Positions 24,007 to 36,357 of a stretch of DNA of 64,000 nucleotides are shown here, in pieces; position 1 is the first letter of the stretch; the number at the start of each line of letters is the position of its first letter. The translations under genes and the position numbers were made by a program. The notes beneath the pieces were generated by a model. It was not told where the DNA came from and did not search any database. It was given only the letters and a program-made list of their open reading frames with translations. The stretch is from Anomaloglossus baeobatrachus (lineage: Eukaryota > Chordata > Amphibia > Anura > Aromobatidae), in assembly GCF_048569485.1 (NCBI RefSeq), contig NC_134357.1, forward strand, positions 358,936,427-359,000,426, read 5' to 3'.

Positions 24007-25090
24007 CTGAAAAAAACCCAAAACGAATTGATGGTGAGTGACCATGCGGCCCTCATCAGAACATAAACGTCTGTTTCCAGATACTCTACAGTCTAGGTTC
24101 TCTAACTTTGGCCTCGTCTCCAGGGGACTTCACCAGTCTTTGCCCTGTAATTGTCACATGCTTTCACACTATACTACATCTTCCACGTGTGTTATTTAGC
24201 TGTACATAATTAATTTGCTGTGTATACACTGTATATTGAACGCTGGGAAGGCGTTGACCAGTTTGTTCATCAATGGTGTGAAAGGGAATCTAATTTATAG
24301 TTTCCAATCTAAGGCCAGCACAATTTAGAGCCATAGGGCACGATTCATCAAAGCTTTTACAGCAAAGTGAGCAGAGCTGGGGCCGGACAACCACTGCTCA
24401 TAAAATTAATGATGGATGGTGGCATTTGCTACGCAACAAATCTTACTACAGCAGGGACTGGAAGGAGATTTGTGACGAGGTGCACACCACCCGTCAGACA
24501 CTCCTGATTCATTAAGAGGTGGATGCCTCTTAATGAATCAAGAGCCTTCCTCTCTAAGCCACCACCTCATCAAGACCAGCGTGAAGATCACTAGTCTTGA
24601 TGAATTGGGGTCAGAGACCTTTATTCTAGTAAGGCGTCTATTAGGTATTCATTGCTGTAATTCTGATAAAATTCACTGCTCTACTTGCTGTAGCTCTGCT
24701 AGTCCTCTCAGTTAGGAGCTCTGTATAACTGTGCCCCTGCCGCTTACTGACAATTTTCCACCTAGGCAGTGTTGGCAGAAGCTGTCAATCAATGGTGGGG
24801 TGTGGAGATAGTCAGCGCTCATGCATACAGAGGATATAGTGGGAGTTTCCAGTGAAGTTAAAACTTTAGCAAGGAGTACAGTTAATGACTTTGCACCATT
24901 AACCATTATATTAATGTGAACCTAGCTTAACTAGGTCAACTAGTCACTGTCTACCAAGTGTAAAATAAGCTAGCACACTTGTAAACCTTATTCTCATACT
25001 GACTACCTTGCAGAATCAATGCTGCTGTGATTGATCACTGGAATTTATAAGCTATACACCGACAGCCTATATTTTATATTTGAAGAGTTT
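24007..25090. other. EIF2S2 intron 5, proximal part
   Basis: Mostly single-copy in appearance. It contains a short perfect inverted repeat at 24505-24540 (arms TGATTCATTAAGAGG, 6-base loop). Confidence 0.5.
24505..24540. repeat. Short perfect inverted repeat
   Basis: Two 15 bp arms, TGATTCATTAAGAGG and its complement, surround TGGATG. Function unknown; it may be the core of an old hairpin repeat. Confidence 0.7.
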
Positions 25091-26961
25091 AACCCCTTAA
25101 GGACGAAGCCAGTTTTGTCCTTAATGCCCAGGCCATTTTTTGCAATTCTGACCAGTGTCCCTTTATGAGGTTATAACTCTGGAACGCTTCAACGGATCCC
25201 AATGATTCTGACATTTTTTCGTGACATATTGGACTTCATGATAGTTATAAATTTAGAACGATATTTTTTGCTTTTGTGAAAAAAATCGGAAATTTGATGA
25301 AAATTTTGCAATTTTCAAACTTTTAATTTTTATGCCCTTAACCCAGAGAGTTATGTCACACAAAATAGTTAATAAATAACATTTCCCACATGTCTACTTT
25401 ACATTAGCGCAATTTCTGAAACAAAATTTTTTGGGGTTAGGAAGTTAGAAGGGGTCAAAGTTCATCTGCAATTTCTCATTTTTTCAACAAAATTCACAAA
25501 ACCATTTTTTTTAGGGACCACATCACATTTGAAGTGACTTTGAGAGGCCTAAGTGACAGAAAATACCTAAAAGTGACACCATTCTCAAAACAGCACCCCT
25601 CAAAGTACTCAAAACCACATCCAAGAAGTTTATTAACCCTTCAGGTGCTTCACAGGAACTAAAGCAAAGTGGAATGAAAAAAAGCAAAAAATAAAATTTT
25701 ACCTAAAATTTTGCTCTACCCCAAATTTATTCACTTTTAGAAGAAATACAACAAACTGAACCCCAAAACGTGTTACCCACTTTCTTATGAGCGCGCTGAT
25801 ACCCCACATGTGGTCAGAAACCTTTGTTTGGACAAATGGGAGGGCTCGGAACAGAAGGAGCAATATTTGAATTTTGGAAAGCAAATTTGGCTGAAATAGA
25901 TTGCGGGCACCATGTTGCATTTACATGTCCGCTAAGGTACCTAAGCAGCAGAAACCCCTCACAAGTGACACCATTTTGGAAACTAGACCCCTCAAGGCTT
26001 CTATCTAGGGGTATAGTGAGCATTTTGGAACCACAGGTACTTCACAGATTTTGATAACGTTACATTGTCACATTGAAAATTTTCATTTTTTTCTCAAAAA
26101 TGTTGCTTTAGCATCAATTTTTTCACTTTTTCAAGAGGTAATTCCAAAAATTTGACCCCAATGTTTGTTACCCACTTTTTTATGAGCGCGGTGATACCTC
26201 ACTTGTGGTCTGAAACCTTTGTTTGGAGAAATGGGAGGGCTTGGAACGAAAGGAGCAATATTTGAATTTTGGAAAGGAAATTTTGCTGAAAAAGATTGCG
26301 GGCACCATGTCGCATTTGGAGGACCCCTAAGGTACGTAAACAGCAAAAAAAAGCACCACAAGTGACCCCATATTGGAAACTAGGCCCCTCAAGGAATTTA
26401 TCTAGATGTTTGGTGAGTACCCTAAACCTCCAGGTGCTTTCCAGAAGTTTATAATTTTGAGCCATGACAATAAAAAAAAAAAAAAAAAAAGAATTTTGTT
26501 TACTTACCGTAAATTCTTTTTCTTATAGTTCCGTATTGGGAGACCCAGACCATGGGGTGTTTAGCTTCTGCCTCCGGAGGACACACAAAGTACTACACTT
26601 AAAAGTGTAGCTCCTCCCTCTGAGCTTATACACCCCCTGGAGAACCAGATCTAGCCAGTTTAGTGCAAAAGCTGAAGGAGAATAGCCACCCACAAGTAAA
26701 ACAGAGCAAGAACCGGAACAACCGGAGACTCTGTCCACGACAAAAGCCGGTGATAACACGCGGAACAAGAAATTGCCAACAGGCAACAGGGAGGGAGCTG
26801 GGTCTCCCATTACGGAACTATAAGAAAAAGAATTTACGGTAAGTAAACAAAATTCTCTTTTTCTTTATCGTTCCTATGGGAGACCCAGACCATGGGACGT
26901 CTCAAAGCAGTCCATGGGTGGGAAATAAACAGAAAAACTAAGAAGTAGGCGGAGCCTAACT

Positions 26962-28000
26962 TCACAAATGGGCAACAGCCGCCTGAAGGATGCGTCTGCC
27001 CAAGCTCGCATCTGCCGAAGCATGAGCATGCACTTGGTAGTGCTTCGAGAAGGTATGCAGGCTAGTCCAAGTGGCAGCCTGACAGACTTGTTGAGCCGTA
27101 TCCTGGTGCCTGAAAGCCCAAGAGGCACCGACAGCTCTGGTCGAATGTGCCTTGATCCCTGGCGGGGGAGGCACCTGAGTACACTGGTAAACGTCCGAAA
27201 TGGTCGACCTAATCCAACGGGCTAAGGTCGGCTTAGAAGCAGAGAGGCCCTTGCGCCGGCCTGTGATTAGCACAAAAAGAGAAGTGCACCGCCTAATTGC
27301 AGCGGTGCGAGACACATAGATCCGGAGAGCACGCACCAGATCCAGAGTATGCAACGCTTTTTCAAAGCGATGAACAGGAGCCGGACAAAAGGAAGGTAGG
27401 GTAATGTCCTGGTTAAGGTGGAAAGGAGAGACCACCTTAGGAAGAAAGTCCGGAGTTGGACGGAGAACCACCTTGTCTTGATGAAAAACCAAAAAAAGGT
27501 GACTCCGAAGAGAGCGCAGCCAAATCAGACACTCTCCTGAGGGAAGTTATGGCCACCAGAAAGGCCACTTTCTGTGAAAGACGAAACAAAGAAACCTCCC
27601 TAAGGGGCTCAAAGGGGGGTTTCTGCAAAACCGTGAGAACCAAATTAAGGTCCCAGGGATCTAAGGGCCGCCGGTAAGGCGGAATGATGTGAGACGCGCC
27701 CTGCATGAAGGTGCGGACCTGAGCCAGCCGAGCGAGACGCCGCTTGAACAGCACTGACAGAGCTGAGACTTGTCCCTTGAGAGAGTTGAGGGACGGTCCT
27801 AGCTGCAGACCGGACTGTAGAAAGGACAGAAGGATCGGCAAGGAGAATGGCCAAGGAGGATGGCCGGAAGAGCGACAACAGGACAGGAAAATTTTCCAAG
27901 TCCTGTGATAGATCTTGGCGGAGGAAGACTTACGGGCCCGAGTCATAGTGGAGATGACTTCAGGAGGAATACCAGAAGCCGTCAAGATCCAGGACTCAAA
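26962..28000 (-). pseudogene. DIRS C tyrosine recombinase region (fossil)
   Basis: Same block order as B, with HSTRAVGASWAFRHQ and KHYQVHAH. It looks close to full length, but the element as a whole is broken. Confidence 0.83.
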
Positions 28001-29850
28001 AGCCACGCCGTCAATTTGAGAGCCGCAGAATTCAGGTGGAAAAACGGACCTTGCGAGAGAAGGTCTGGACGGTCCGGGAGATGCCACAGCACCTCTACGG
28101 ACAGATGGAGCAGGTCTGGGTACCAAGCTCGCCTGGGCCAGTCCGGTGCAATGAGGATGACTCGGCGGCCCTCCATTCTGATCTTGCGCAGGACTCTGGG
28201 CAAGAGAGCTAGAGGGGGAAACACGTAGGACAGACGAAACTGGGACCAGTCTTGAACCAGAACGTCCGCGGCGAAGGCCTGAGGATCGTGGGATCGAGCC
28301 ACGTAAACCGGAACCTTGTTGTTGTGACGGGATGCCATTAGATCCACGTCCGGAGTGCCCCACTTACGGCAGATTGACAAACACTGCCGGGTGCAGGGAC
28401 CACTCGCCACCGTCCACGGTTTGACGGCTGAGATAATCTGCCTCCCAGTTTTCTACGCCTGGGATGTGGACTGCGGATATGGTGGACTTGGAGTCCTCCG
28501 CCCAATGAAGAATGCGTTGGACCTCCAACATTGCCAGGCGGCTGCGTGTCCCGCCTTGGTGATTGATGTAGGCAACCGCTGTCGCGTTGTCTGACTGGGC
28601 TCGAATGTGCCTGCCCGCCAACAGGTGTTGAAAGACTAGGAGAGCTAGAAGCACAGCTCTGATTTCCAGCACATTGATCGAGAGGGCTGATTCGGACGGA
28701 GTCCAAGTGCCCTGTGCTCTGTGGTGGAGATATACCGCTCCCCAGCAGGATAGGCTGGCATCCGTGGTGAGAATCACCCAGGACGCGGCCAGGAAGGAGC
28801 GCCCCTCCGACAGAGAGAGGGGCCGAAGCCACCACTGAAGAGAGCTCCTGGTCTGTGGTGACCAACCTGTGCAAGGAGGAAGGCCGCTTGTCCCAACAGC
28901 GGAAAATGTCCAGCTGCAGGGGACGCAGATGGAACTGGGCAAAGGGAACAGCCTCCATTGACGCCACCATTTGACCCAGCACCTGCATCAGGCGCCTGAG
29001 GGAATAACAGCGGGGTCTCAGCAGAGAGCGCACCGCCAGTTGGAGGGACTGCTGTTTGACTAATGGCAACTTCACAAGTGCCGGCAAAGTCTCGAACTGC
29101 ATCCCTAGGTAAGTGAGACTCTGGGTCGGAGACAGAGTGGATTTGGGAAGATTGACAAGCCACCCGAACTGGGCTAGAGTGGCGAGAGTGAGCGAGACAC
29201 TCCGCTGACAGTCCACGCTGGATGACGCCTTGACTAGAAGGTCGTCCAGGTAAGGAATCACTGCCAACCCCTGTAGGTGCAGGACCGCAATCACTGCTGC
29301 CATGACCTTGGTGAATACCCGAGGAGCTGTGGCCAACCCGAAAGGAAGAGCCACGAATTGGAAATGATCTTCTCCGATTGCAAAACGTAGCCAACGCTGG
29401 TGTGAAACTGCAATTGGCACATGCAGATAGGCATCTCTGATGTCGATGGACGCCAGGAAATCTCCTTGGGTCATTGAGGCAATGACTGATCGCAGAGACT
29501 CCATGCGAAAGTGCCGCACCTGAACATGCTTGTTGAGAAGCTTGAGATCCAGGATGGGCCGGAAGGAACCGTCCTTTTTGGGAACTAGGAAGAGATTTGA
29601 GTAGAAACCTCTGAACCGTTCCCGTGCGGGAACCGGAACAATTACTCCGTTGGCCTGCAAGGATGCCACGGCCTGTGAGAAGGCGGCGGCCTTGGAGCAG
29701 GGGGGAGTTAAGAGAAAAAAATCTGTTTTGCGGGCTGGAAGAGAATTCTATACTGTAGCCGTGGGAGATGATATCCCTTACCCACTGATCGGAGACGTGT
29801 TGAAACCACGCGTCGCCAAAGTGGGAGAGCCTGCCACCGACTAAGGACGT
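28000..29850 (-). pseudogene. DIRS C reverse transcriptase-RNase H region (fossil)
   Basis: Reverse transcriptase blocks LVPKKDGSFRPILDLKLLNK, SIDIRDAYLHVPIA and VIPYLDDLLVKA, then RNase H and the DIRS connector. Broken. Confidence 0.86.
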
Positions 29851-29869
29851 TGCTGGCGCGGCCAGATAG

Positions 29870-31312
29870 TCACGAGGAGGCTGCCTTAGCGGCAGCACCT
29901 CCTGCGGTCTTCTGTGGACGCGCTTTTGGGCGCCAGTTGGATTTCTGGTCCTTGGCTGAGCTAGTGGACGAGGCCGAGGGCTTAGAGGACGACCAGTTGG
30001 AGGAACGAAAGGAACGAAACCTCGACTGATTCCTACCCTGGACAGGTTTCCTGGTTTTGGTTTGTGGCATGGAAGTACTCTTCCCGCCAGTAGCTTCCTT
30101 AATGATTTCATCCAGTTATTCACCGAACAGCCGGGACCCAGCAAAAGGGAGCCCCGCAAGGTACTTCTTAGAAGAAGCATCTGCCTTCCACTCTCGAAGC
30201 CACAAGATCCTGCGGATAGCGAGGGAATTAGCCGAAGCCACCGCAGTGCGGTGAGAAGCCTCCAGCATGGCAGACATGGCATAGGATGAAAAAGCTGAAG
30301 CTTGGGAAGTTAAGGCAACCAATTCAGGCATAGATTCCCTGGCGAGGGAATGCATCTCCTCTAGAGAAGCAGAGATGGCTTTGAGAGCCCACACTGCTGC
30401 AAAAGTCGGGGAAAACGAGGCCCCCGCCGCTTCATATACGGATTTGGCCAGAAGGTCAATCTGGCGGTCAGTGGAATCCTTAAGGGAGGTGCCATCAGCT
30501 ACAGATACAACTGTCCGGGCTGAGAGTCTAGACACCGGAGGGTCTACCTTTGGGGAATAAGCCCACTCCTTGACCACCTCAGGTGGAAAGGGGAAGCGGT
30601 CATCAGAACCACGCTTTGGGAAGTATTTGTCAGGACAGGCCCTGGGCTTGGTCACAGCGGCCTGAAAACTGGAGTGGTTAAAGAACACACTCTTTGCTCT
30701 CTTAGGCGAGGTAAACTGGTGCTTTTCTGCCAGAGAGGGTTGCTCCTCTGATACTGGCGGATTGAGATCCAGTACAGAATTAATGGAGGCAATCAAGTCA
30801 CTAACATCTGAGTCACTTTCGGACAGATCAATGGGGTGCATGGAGGTAGCCTCCGAGACCCCTGTAAAGGCATCCTCCTCATCCTGCGAGTCAGCTCCTG
30901 AATCAGAGCCGCGGGACGAGGAAGGAGAGGGAACCCTGCGTCTCTTCTTAGGAGGACGGGGTCTGGGACCAGATGATGAATCCTCTGTGAGCTCCGGTCC
31001 TGAGAGACCCCTAGCAGCAGAGGCACCCTGTGAAGGGGGCTGATGCATGTTCAGCAAAGTCCTGGACAGAAGTCCCATGGAGTCAGCAAAAGACTGGGAG
31101 ATAGACCTAGAAAAAGATTCTACCCAAGCCGGGGGTTCAGCCACAGGAGCAGGAGCAGCCTGAGAGACCACTGGGGGTGAGACTCCAGGCTGAGGCACCG
31201 CCAGGTTAGAGCAGGCATCACAATGTGGGAATATGCTCGGTTCAGGCAGCAGGAGCTTACATGCAGTGCATACTGAATACAGCTTTGGAGCCTTGCTCCT
31301 CGTGTGAGACAT
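29870..31312 (-). pseudogene. DIRS C gag-like region (fossil, well preserved)
   Basis: Starts MSHTRSKAPKLYSVCTACKL, then HCDACSNLAVPQPG, a Ser/Pro-rich middle, DDRFPFPPEVVKEWAYSPKV and a basic tail. It is the best copy for defining this gag family in the window. Confidence 0.78.
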
Positions 31313-33131
31313 GCTGCTGGAGTGGGGGCTCTGCCAGAGAATGAACCCCAGAGAGTATAAACAGAGGTCCACAACCGGAGACCGGTTGTGGCTTACCGGA
31401 CCGCTGGAGCGGTGTTGTGTGCCCTCCAGATCCCAAAGCCCGGACCCCCAAGCACAGCACCTCAGCAGAGATGCTGCAGACCAGCGCTGCAATGACTGAT
31501 CTCAGAGAGAACGCTGATAAAATGGCCGCCGGAGCGAAGAGAGGGGGCGGGACTTGCTTGAGGAGCGGGATCTGGAGGGCCATAGAGACCTACAGGGGAG
31601 AGGACACACACTGCAGTGGGGAGTGTCCCTCCCCTGTGCAGAACGGCCGCCGGGCGGAGCCGAGCCTGTCCCTCTGCATGAGTGACATGCGAGGGCAGTG
31701 AAACCAAAACTAGGCCTCCGGCGAAGCCGGGGCCTAAATTTGAGCGGCGCGGCCGGCGCGCAGGCACCATCGGCGCGGTTATCAGGCGACAGCTAGAGAA
31801 CCCGCCGGAAATGTCAGAAAACACAATAAGCACACTCTCCCACAACAATAAAGTACAGGGACCCCGAAAAGTAAACGTCTCAGGTACTTAGCTTGCTGAG
31901 ACGCAGGGCCAAGTCCCTGGGGATGAGTGCTCCAGTCCAGCAGGGTCCTGAAGGGCTGCGGATGGAGACCGGTCTCCTGCCAAGCATGGAGACCGTGCTG
32001 GCTCCCACTTCAAGCCAGAGCCCAGGAGGGATGGTGAAGGAGCACGGCATGTAAGGCTCCAGCCTAGGAATCAACCTTACAACACCGCCGACACAGTGGG
32101 GTGAGAAGGGACATGCCGGGAGTCCAGACATGGACCCGCTTTTCTTCAAACTCTTTCCAAAAATCAAAGAAATCAGATGAGAATGCATGTGTGGATGTAT
32201 GCCTCCTGAACACAAAGCGATAAACTGGCTAGATCTGGTTCTCCAGGGGGTGTATAAGCTCAGAGTGAGGAGCTACACTTTTAAGTGTAGTACTTTGTGT
32301 GTCCTCCGGAGGCAGAAGCTAAACACCCCATGGTCTGGGCCTCCCATAGGAACGATAAAGAAATAAAATTTTACCACAAAATTGTTACTTCAACTAGGTA
32401 GCTTTTTTTTCACAAGGGTAACAGGAAAAAAATCACCATGAAATTTAATGCGCAATTTCTCCTGAGTTTGGTGATATCTTGTACATTGTGGAAATCAACT
32501 GTTTGGGCACACAGCAGGGCTTGGAAGGGAAAAAGTGCCATTTGACTGAACAATTGGCTGGAATAATTAGCAGACGCTATGTCGCATTTGGAAAGCCCCT
32601 AAGGTGCCTAAACAGTAGAGGTCCCCCACAAGTGACCCCATTCTGGAAACAAGACACCTCAAGGCTTTTATCTAGGTGTATATTGAGCATTTTGAATCCA
32701 CGAATACTTCACAGAATTTGATAAGCTTAGGTTGCCATATTGAAGTTTTCATTTTTTTCACAAAAATGTTGATTTAGCGACATATTTCTCACTTTTTCAA
32801 GAGGCAACAACAAAACGTGTACAGGTTGTTATCTAATTTCTTGTGAGTGCAGGGATACCCCACATGTGGCCAAAAACCTTTGTTTGGATAAATGGGAGGG
32901 CTTGGAATGGAAGGAGCACCATTTGAATTTTGGAAAAGTTGAAGTAAATTGCGTGCACCATGTCACATGTTAGCAGGGCCCCTTGGGTACCTATACATCA
33001 GAAACCCCCTACAAGTGACCTCATTTTGGAAACTGGACCCCTCAAGGATTTTATTCAGGAGTATAGTAAGCATTTTGAATCCACAGGTACTTCACAAAAA
33101 TGTTGCTGTAGCAACAAATTTCTCACTTTTA

Positions 33132-33462
33132 GGCTATGTGGCCATGATCCAGCGACACGGCATCTAGTACACAGTGTCAGCCTTCCTGCAGAGATGTGAG
33201 TGTTGTCCACGGGAGAACGCAGCTGCCCATGCCCACGATTTGGGTTCAGGCTGCTGTGGACTTTAGTTCTATTCTACCTGCAGAGAACACTCTTGTCTCC
33301 GCAGCATAAATTGACATGCTGAGGCTCGGGAAGCTGCGCCACAGGTCAGTGTATGCTGCTAAAAATCCTTCCACTGTGCTTCTACTGCACAACGCAGCGC
33401 TATGGACACAGGGAAAACACTCTGCCCAAAACGCTTCAAACCCTGATTGTGGCCACATAGCC
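33132..33462. mobile_element. Harbinger-like MITE
   Basis: Inverted ends GGCTATGTGGCCA and TGGCCACATAGCC resemble the GGCTATGTGCCCAC family at 1513 and 5719. The flanking target copy is not clear (TTTTA on the left, TAAAA on the right). The interior is non-coding. Confidence 0.6.
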
Positions 33463-35258
33463 TAAAATGCTACAGTGGATGATTGGATAGATGTCAAACA
33501 TATATAACATCCCACCACCCTGCATATTCTAAGCTGGCGCCCTTTAGTGCCTTTCATGTGGCACTAAAGGATGCCTAGCCTTGTATTTAGCCCAAAAAAA
33601 AAAAAAAAATAATTAAAATAAATGACGTGGTGTCCCCCCTATTTTTGATAGCCAGCTAGGGTAAAGCAGACAGCTGTAGCCTGCAAACCACAGCTGACAG
33701 CTTCACCTTGGCTGGTGATTAATTTGGAGGGCTCCCCAAGCTGTTTTTTTTTTTTTTTAATTATTTATAAATAAATAATTAAAAAAAACAAAACAAACGT
33801 GGGGTCCCCCCAAATTAGATCTCCAGCCAAGGTGAAGCGGACAGCTGGGGTCTGGTATTCTCAGGGTGGGAAGAGCCATGGTTATTGGACTCTTGCCAGC
33901 CTAAAAATAGCAGGCCGCAGCCGCCCCAGAAGTGGCGCATCCATTAGATGCGCCAATCCTGGCGCTTCGCCCCAGCTCATCCCGTTGCCCTGATGCGGTG
34001 GCAAACGGGGTAATAAATGGGGTTGATACCAGATGTGTAATGTCACCTGGCATCAAGCCCAGCAATTAGTTATGTCACGGCGTCTATTTGATACCAGACA
34101 TAACTAAATTGACCGTAATAAAAAAAAAATTAACAAAAAAAAAATTTGAAAAAAAACACTCCCCAAAAACATTCCCTGATTCACCAGTTTATTGAAAAGA
34201 AAAAAAAAATCCGCTGTAATCCATTTGGACGTCCCACGTCGCCTCTGGACCTTCTAGAATATGGGGGACACGTTCAGGGAACGTATCCCCCATTTTCTAG
34301 GAGAGCAGACCCTCCATTTGAGGAGAGTGGGTGCAAAGAATCTGCACCCACTCTCCCTGGGTCACAGCTGCAGTGTGCCGAGCAGCAGCAGCAGCAGCCA
34401 GCGTCTCTGAACACAGGAAGCTGACAGCCGCGCTCTGCACGTATGTCAGCGTCTGTTGTGAAGGAGCCGGAGGAGGGGGCCGCGGGGGATCAGCGCTCCG
34501 ACAGGTATGTAGGACACCGGGGAACACCGGGGTGGGGATAGGGGGTGACTTGGCAGGGCCTGGGGAGCAGGTTTCTGTCGTATGTGTTATGGCACATACG
34601 ACAGAAACCATAGGAACAGTGTGAATGTGGCCTGCGCGCTGCTGTGCGCGCGGCCATCTTGGATTTTCGGGAGGGGGTTGGGGGGGGCACTTTGGGGACA
34701 CCAGAGGGAACCGGGAAAGAGATTTATCTCCCATCTGACATGTTTGATCATGCCAGATGGGAGATAAATCATTTTTTACCGGCGCGGTCATTTACTATAA
34801 CTTGATGATCGGTATACGGTGTATACTGGTCATCACGTGACCGGTATACGGTGTATACTGGTCATCACGTGACTGGGGACCGGAAAAACCGGCCCGAATC
34901 ATGATCTCCAGGGTCTCAGCTACCCCCGGTAGCTGAAACCCCGGAGATTTTCTGACGCTAGGGGGCGCTATACACTTATTTCTGCCCGCCGTTTTAAAAC
35001 GGCAGAAAGGAACAAGGACCCTTTTTTGGTGCCGTTTTAAAACGTAACGCGGTCATAATGGGGTTAAGTTACCAACCCCCCATCCCGCAGTTCTGGCATT
35101 TTGCTTTTTACTCCAGTTACGGATTTTATCATATGGGTAAATCAATTTTATACCTTTACAGTCTAGACTTTTATGGATGACAGCGATGCCACTTCACCCA
35201 TGGACGCACCTGTACGTCATATTGCATGAAGTGGTTAAGAACTGCTAATATTCATCAT
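33463..35258. repeat. Composite interspersed repeat, GGGGTCCCCCC type
   Basis: It contains GTGGGGTCCCCCCAAATTAG, CAGCCAAGGTGAAGCGGACA and TTAGATGCGCCAATCCTGGC, words recalled from repeats of frog genomes. It also has several A/T homopolymer runs and a GC-rich middle (34300-34700). It is non-coding, with no recognised protein. It may be more than one element. Confidence 0.5.
34811..34874. repeat. Two-copy tandem repeat, 32 bp unit
   Basis: Two adjacent copies of a 32 bp unit beginning GGTATACGGTGTATACTGGT and ending CATCACGTGAC, differing at the last base. The unit contains GTATAC and CACGTG palindromes. Confidence 0.85.
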
Positions 35259-35363
35259 ACACAAGTGTTAGCTTTACAAGCTTTTAGCAATGGGTTTAGG
35301 GGTATTTTAAATAAAGAAAAACAAAATATCATCTCTATACCAGGACAGTGATCTTGTCCTCAC

Positions 35364-35464
35364 CTCATCATATGTGTAGTCCCTTTCCGTTCCAGCCCAT
35401 GCAGGTCCATGCTGAGAGCTAAAGGAAATGCCATCATCTTTTTTAATGTCTTCCTCTTCAAAGG
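35364..35464 (-). CDS. EIF2S2: EIF2S2 exon 5 (conserved linker to core)
   Basis: This exon encodes residues 145-178: [20 protein letters not shown], then [13 protein letters not shown]. The first codon is completed from G of exon 4 plus CC (Ala). The acceptor is CATTACAG and the donor is GTGAGG. The GPAWAGxERDYTY segment is the strongly conserved entry to the folded core of eIF2-beta and contributes to eIF2-gamma binding in archaeal and eukaryotic homologues. The 11.4 kb intron that follows contains DIRS C. Confidence 0.96.
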
Positions 35465-35548
35465 CTGTAATGTGGAACACAAAACGTCATACTATATCAA
35501 ATGTAGTCATGTCACAAAAAGGGTTTCAGATGCTACCTCTGCACATAC

Positions 35549-35684
35549 CTTCCTCTTTGTCATTGAGGTCATCATCCTCTGGGAATTTAACATTTTTCTT
35601 TTTTTTCTTCTTTGTTAACGTGAATTCCAACTCATCGTCTTGGGATTCTGAGGCATCCTGAGCATCAGCATCAATCTTTAGATT
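35549..35684 (-). CDS. EIF2S2: EIF2S2 exon 4 (K-box 3)
   Basis: This exon encodes residues 100-144, starting NLKIDADAQDASESQDDELE, then a block of six lysines followed by NVKFPEDDDLNDKEE. The acceptor is ATCACAG before AATCTAAAG, and the donor is GTATGT. The lysine block is the third K-box. The acidic linker (DADAQDASESQDDE) differs from the human sequence in composition but not in character, as expected for this fast-evolving N-terminal tail. It is separated from the next exon by only 84 bp. Confidence 0.95.
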
Positions 35685-35730
35685 CTGTGATGTAAACATT
35701 AGGAAGATTTTATTTTGCAGGGGAACTTAT

Positions 35731-36357
35731 AGGGAACCAATCAGCAGGATTTTCGTATATAACCTAAAGCCAGTGCTATACTGGCACTATCAGGCTGATT
35801 CTTTACATACCTGTAGTGGTCAGCTTGGATGTATAAATTTTGAAATCCAAGAAAGAAAAGTTTATAAAATCAGCGGCTTCTTGAGTGACAGCAGCTGAGC
35901 TGATCAGATAATAGCTGGGAGAATACATAGGTATAACCTCCGTTTGTTAGAATTAGCATAAGTATTATACAATCGACCTAGCAGGACCTCTGGTGAAGTC
36001 CTACCCGTGTGACCAGAAGGGGTGGGGTCTCATCCAACAGAAAAATGTTGTTGGCTGAGGTCCCACCCCTTCTGATCACATGGGTAGGACCTCACCACAG
36101 GTCCTAGTAGGTCGATTGTATAATACTTATGCTACTTCTAACAGGGGGAGGGGATAACTGAATATCCTCCCAGATATTATCTGATCCTCAGCTGCTGTCA
36201 ATCAAAAAGCTGCTGATTTTATAAAACTTTACTTTCTTGGATTTCAAAACCTAAAACATCCGAGCTGACCACTAAAGGTATGTTCAGAATCAGCCTCATA
36301 GCACCAGTATAGCACTGGCTTTAGCTTATATATGAAAATTCTGGTGATTGGTTCCAC
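35731..36357. mobile_element. TTAA MITE with long inverted arms
   Basis: The ends AGGGAACCAATCAGCAGGAT and GTGATTGGTTCC are inverted, and the arms continue for well over 100 bp (CCAGTGCTATACTGG on both sides). The flanks are TTAT (35727-35730) and TTAA (36358-36361), so one base has changed. It is non-coding. Kolobok/T2-like. Confidence 0.65.

Larger units (their letters stand above)
26491..32362 (-). mobile_element. DIRS element C (subfamily 1)
   Basis: DIRS fossil of about 5.9 kb after an 18-base A run. Right ITR at about 26491-26670, ICR at about 26800-26905, left ITR at about 32220-32362. Of the subfamily 1 copies this looks the best preserved, with about five interruptions by eye, and its gag-like region is nearly continuous. 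It lies in the intron between EIF2S2 exons 5 and 6, in the same orientation as the gene. Its ends and coding blocks match A and B closely. Confidence 0.9.
25091..33131. repeat. Second copy of the long A/T-rich repeat, split by DIRS C
   Basis: It begins AACCCCTTAAGGACGAAGCC and shares CTGGAACGCTTCAACGGATC with the copy at 7676. The pieces are 25091-26490 and 32363-33131. Inside are imperfect tandem units of about 300 bp that repeat CACAAGTGACnCCATTnTGG and TTGTTTGGAnAAATGGGAGG. Superfamily not assigned. Confidence 0.6.

Noticed and set aside
34297-34791. 164-codon minus-strand open frame in GC-rich DNA
   Set aside because: It lies within a composite interspersed repeat and is rich in Pro, Thr and His with no domain; the open frame is likely due to base composition.
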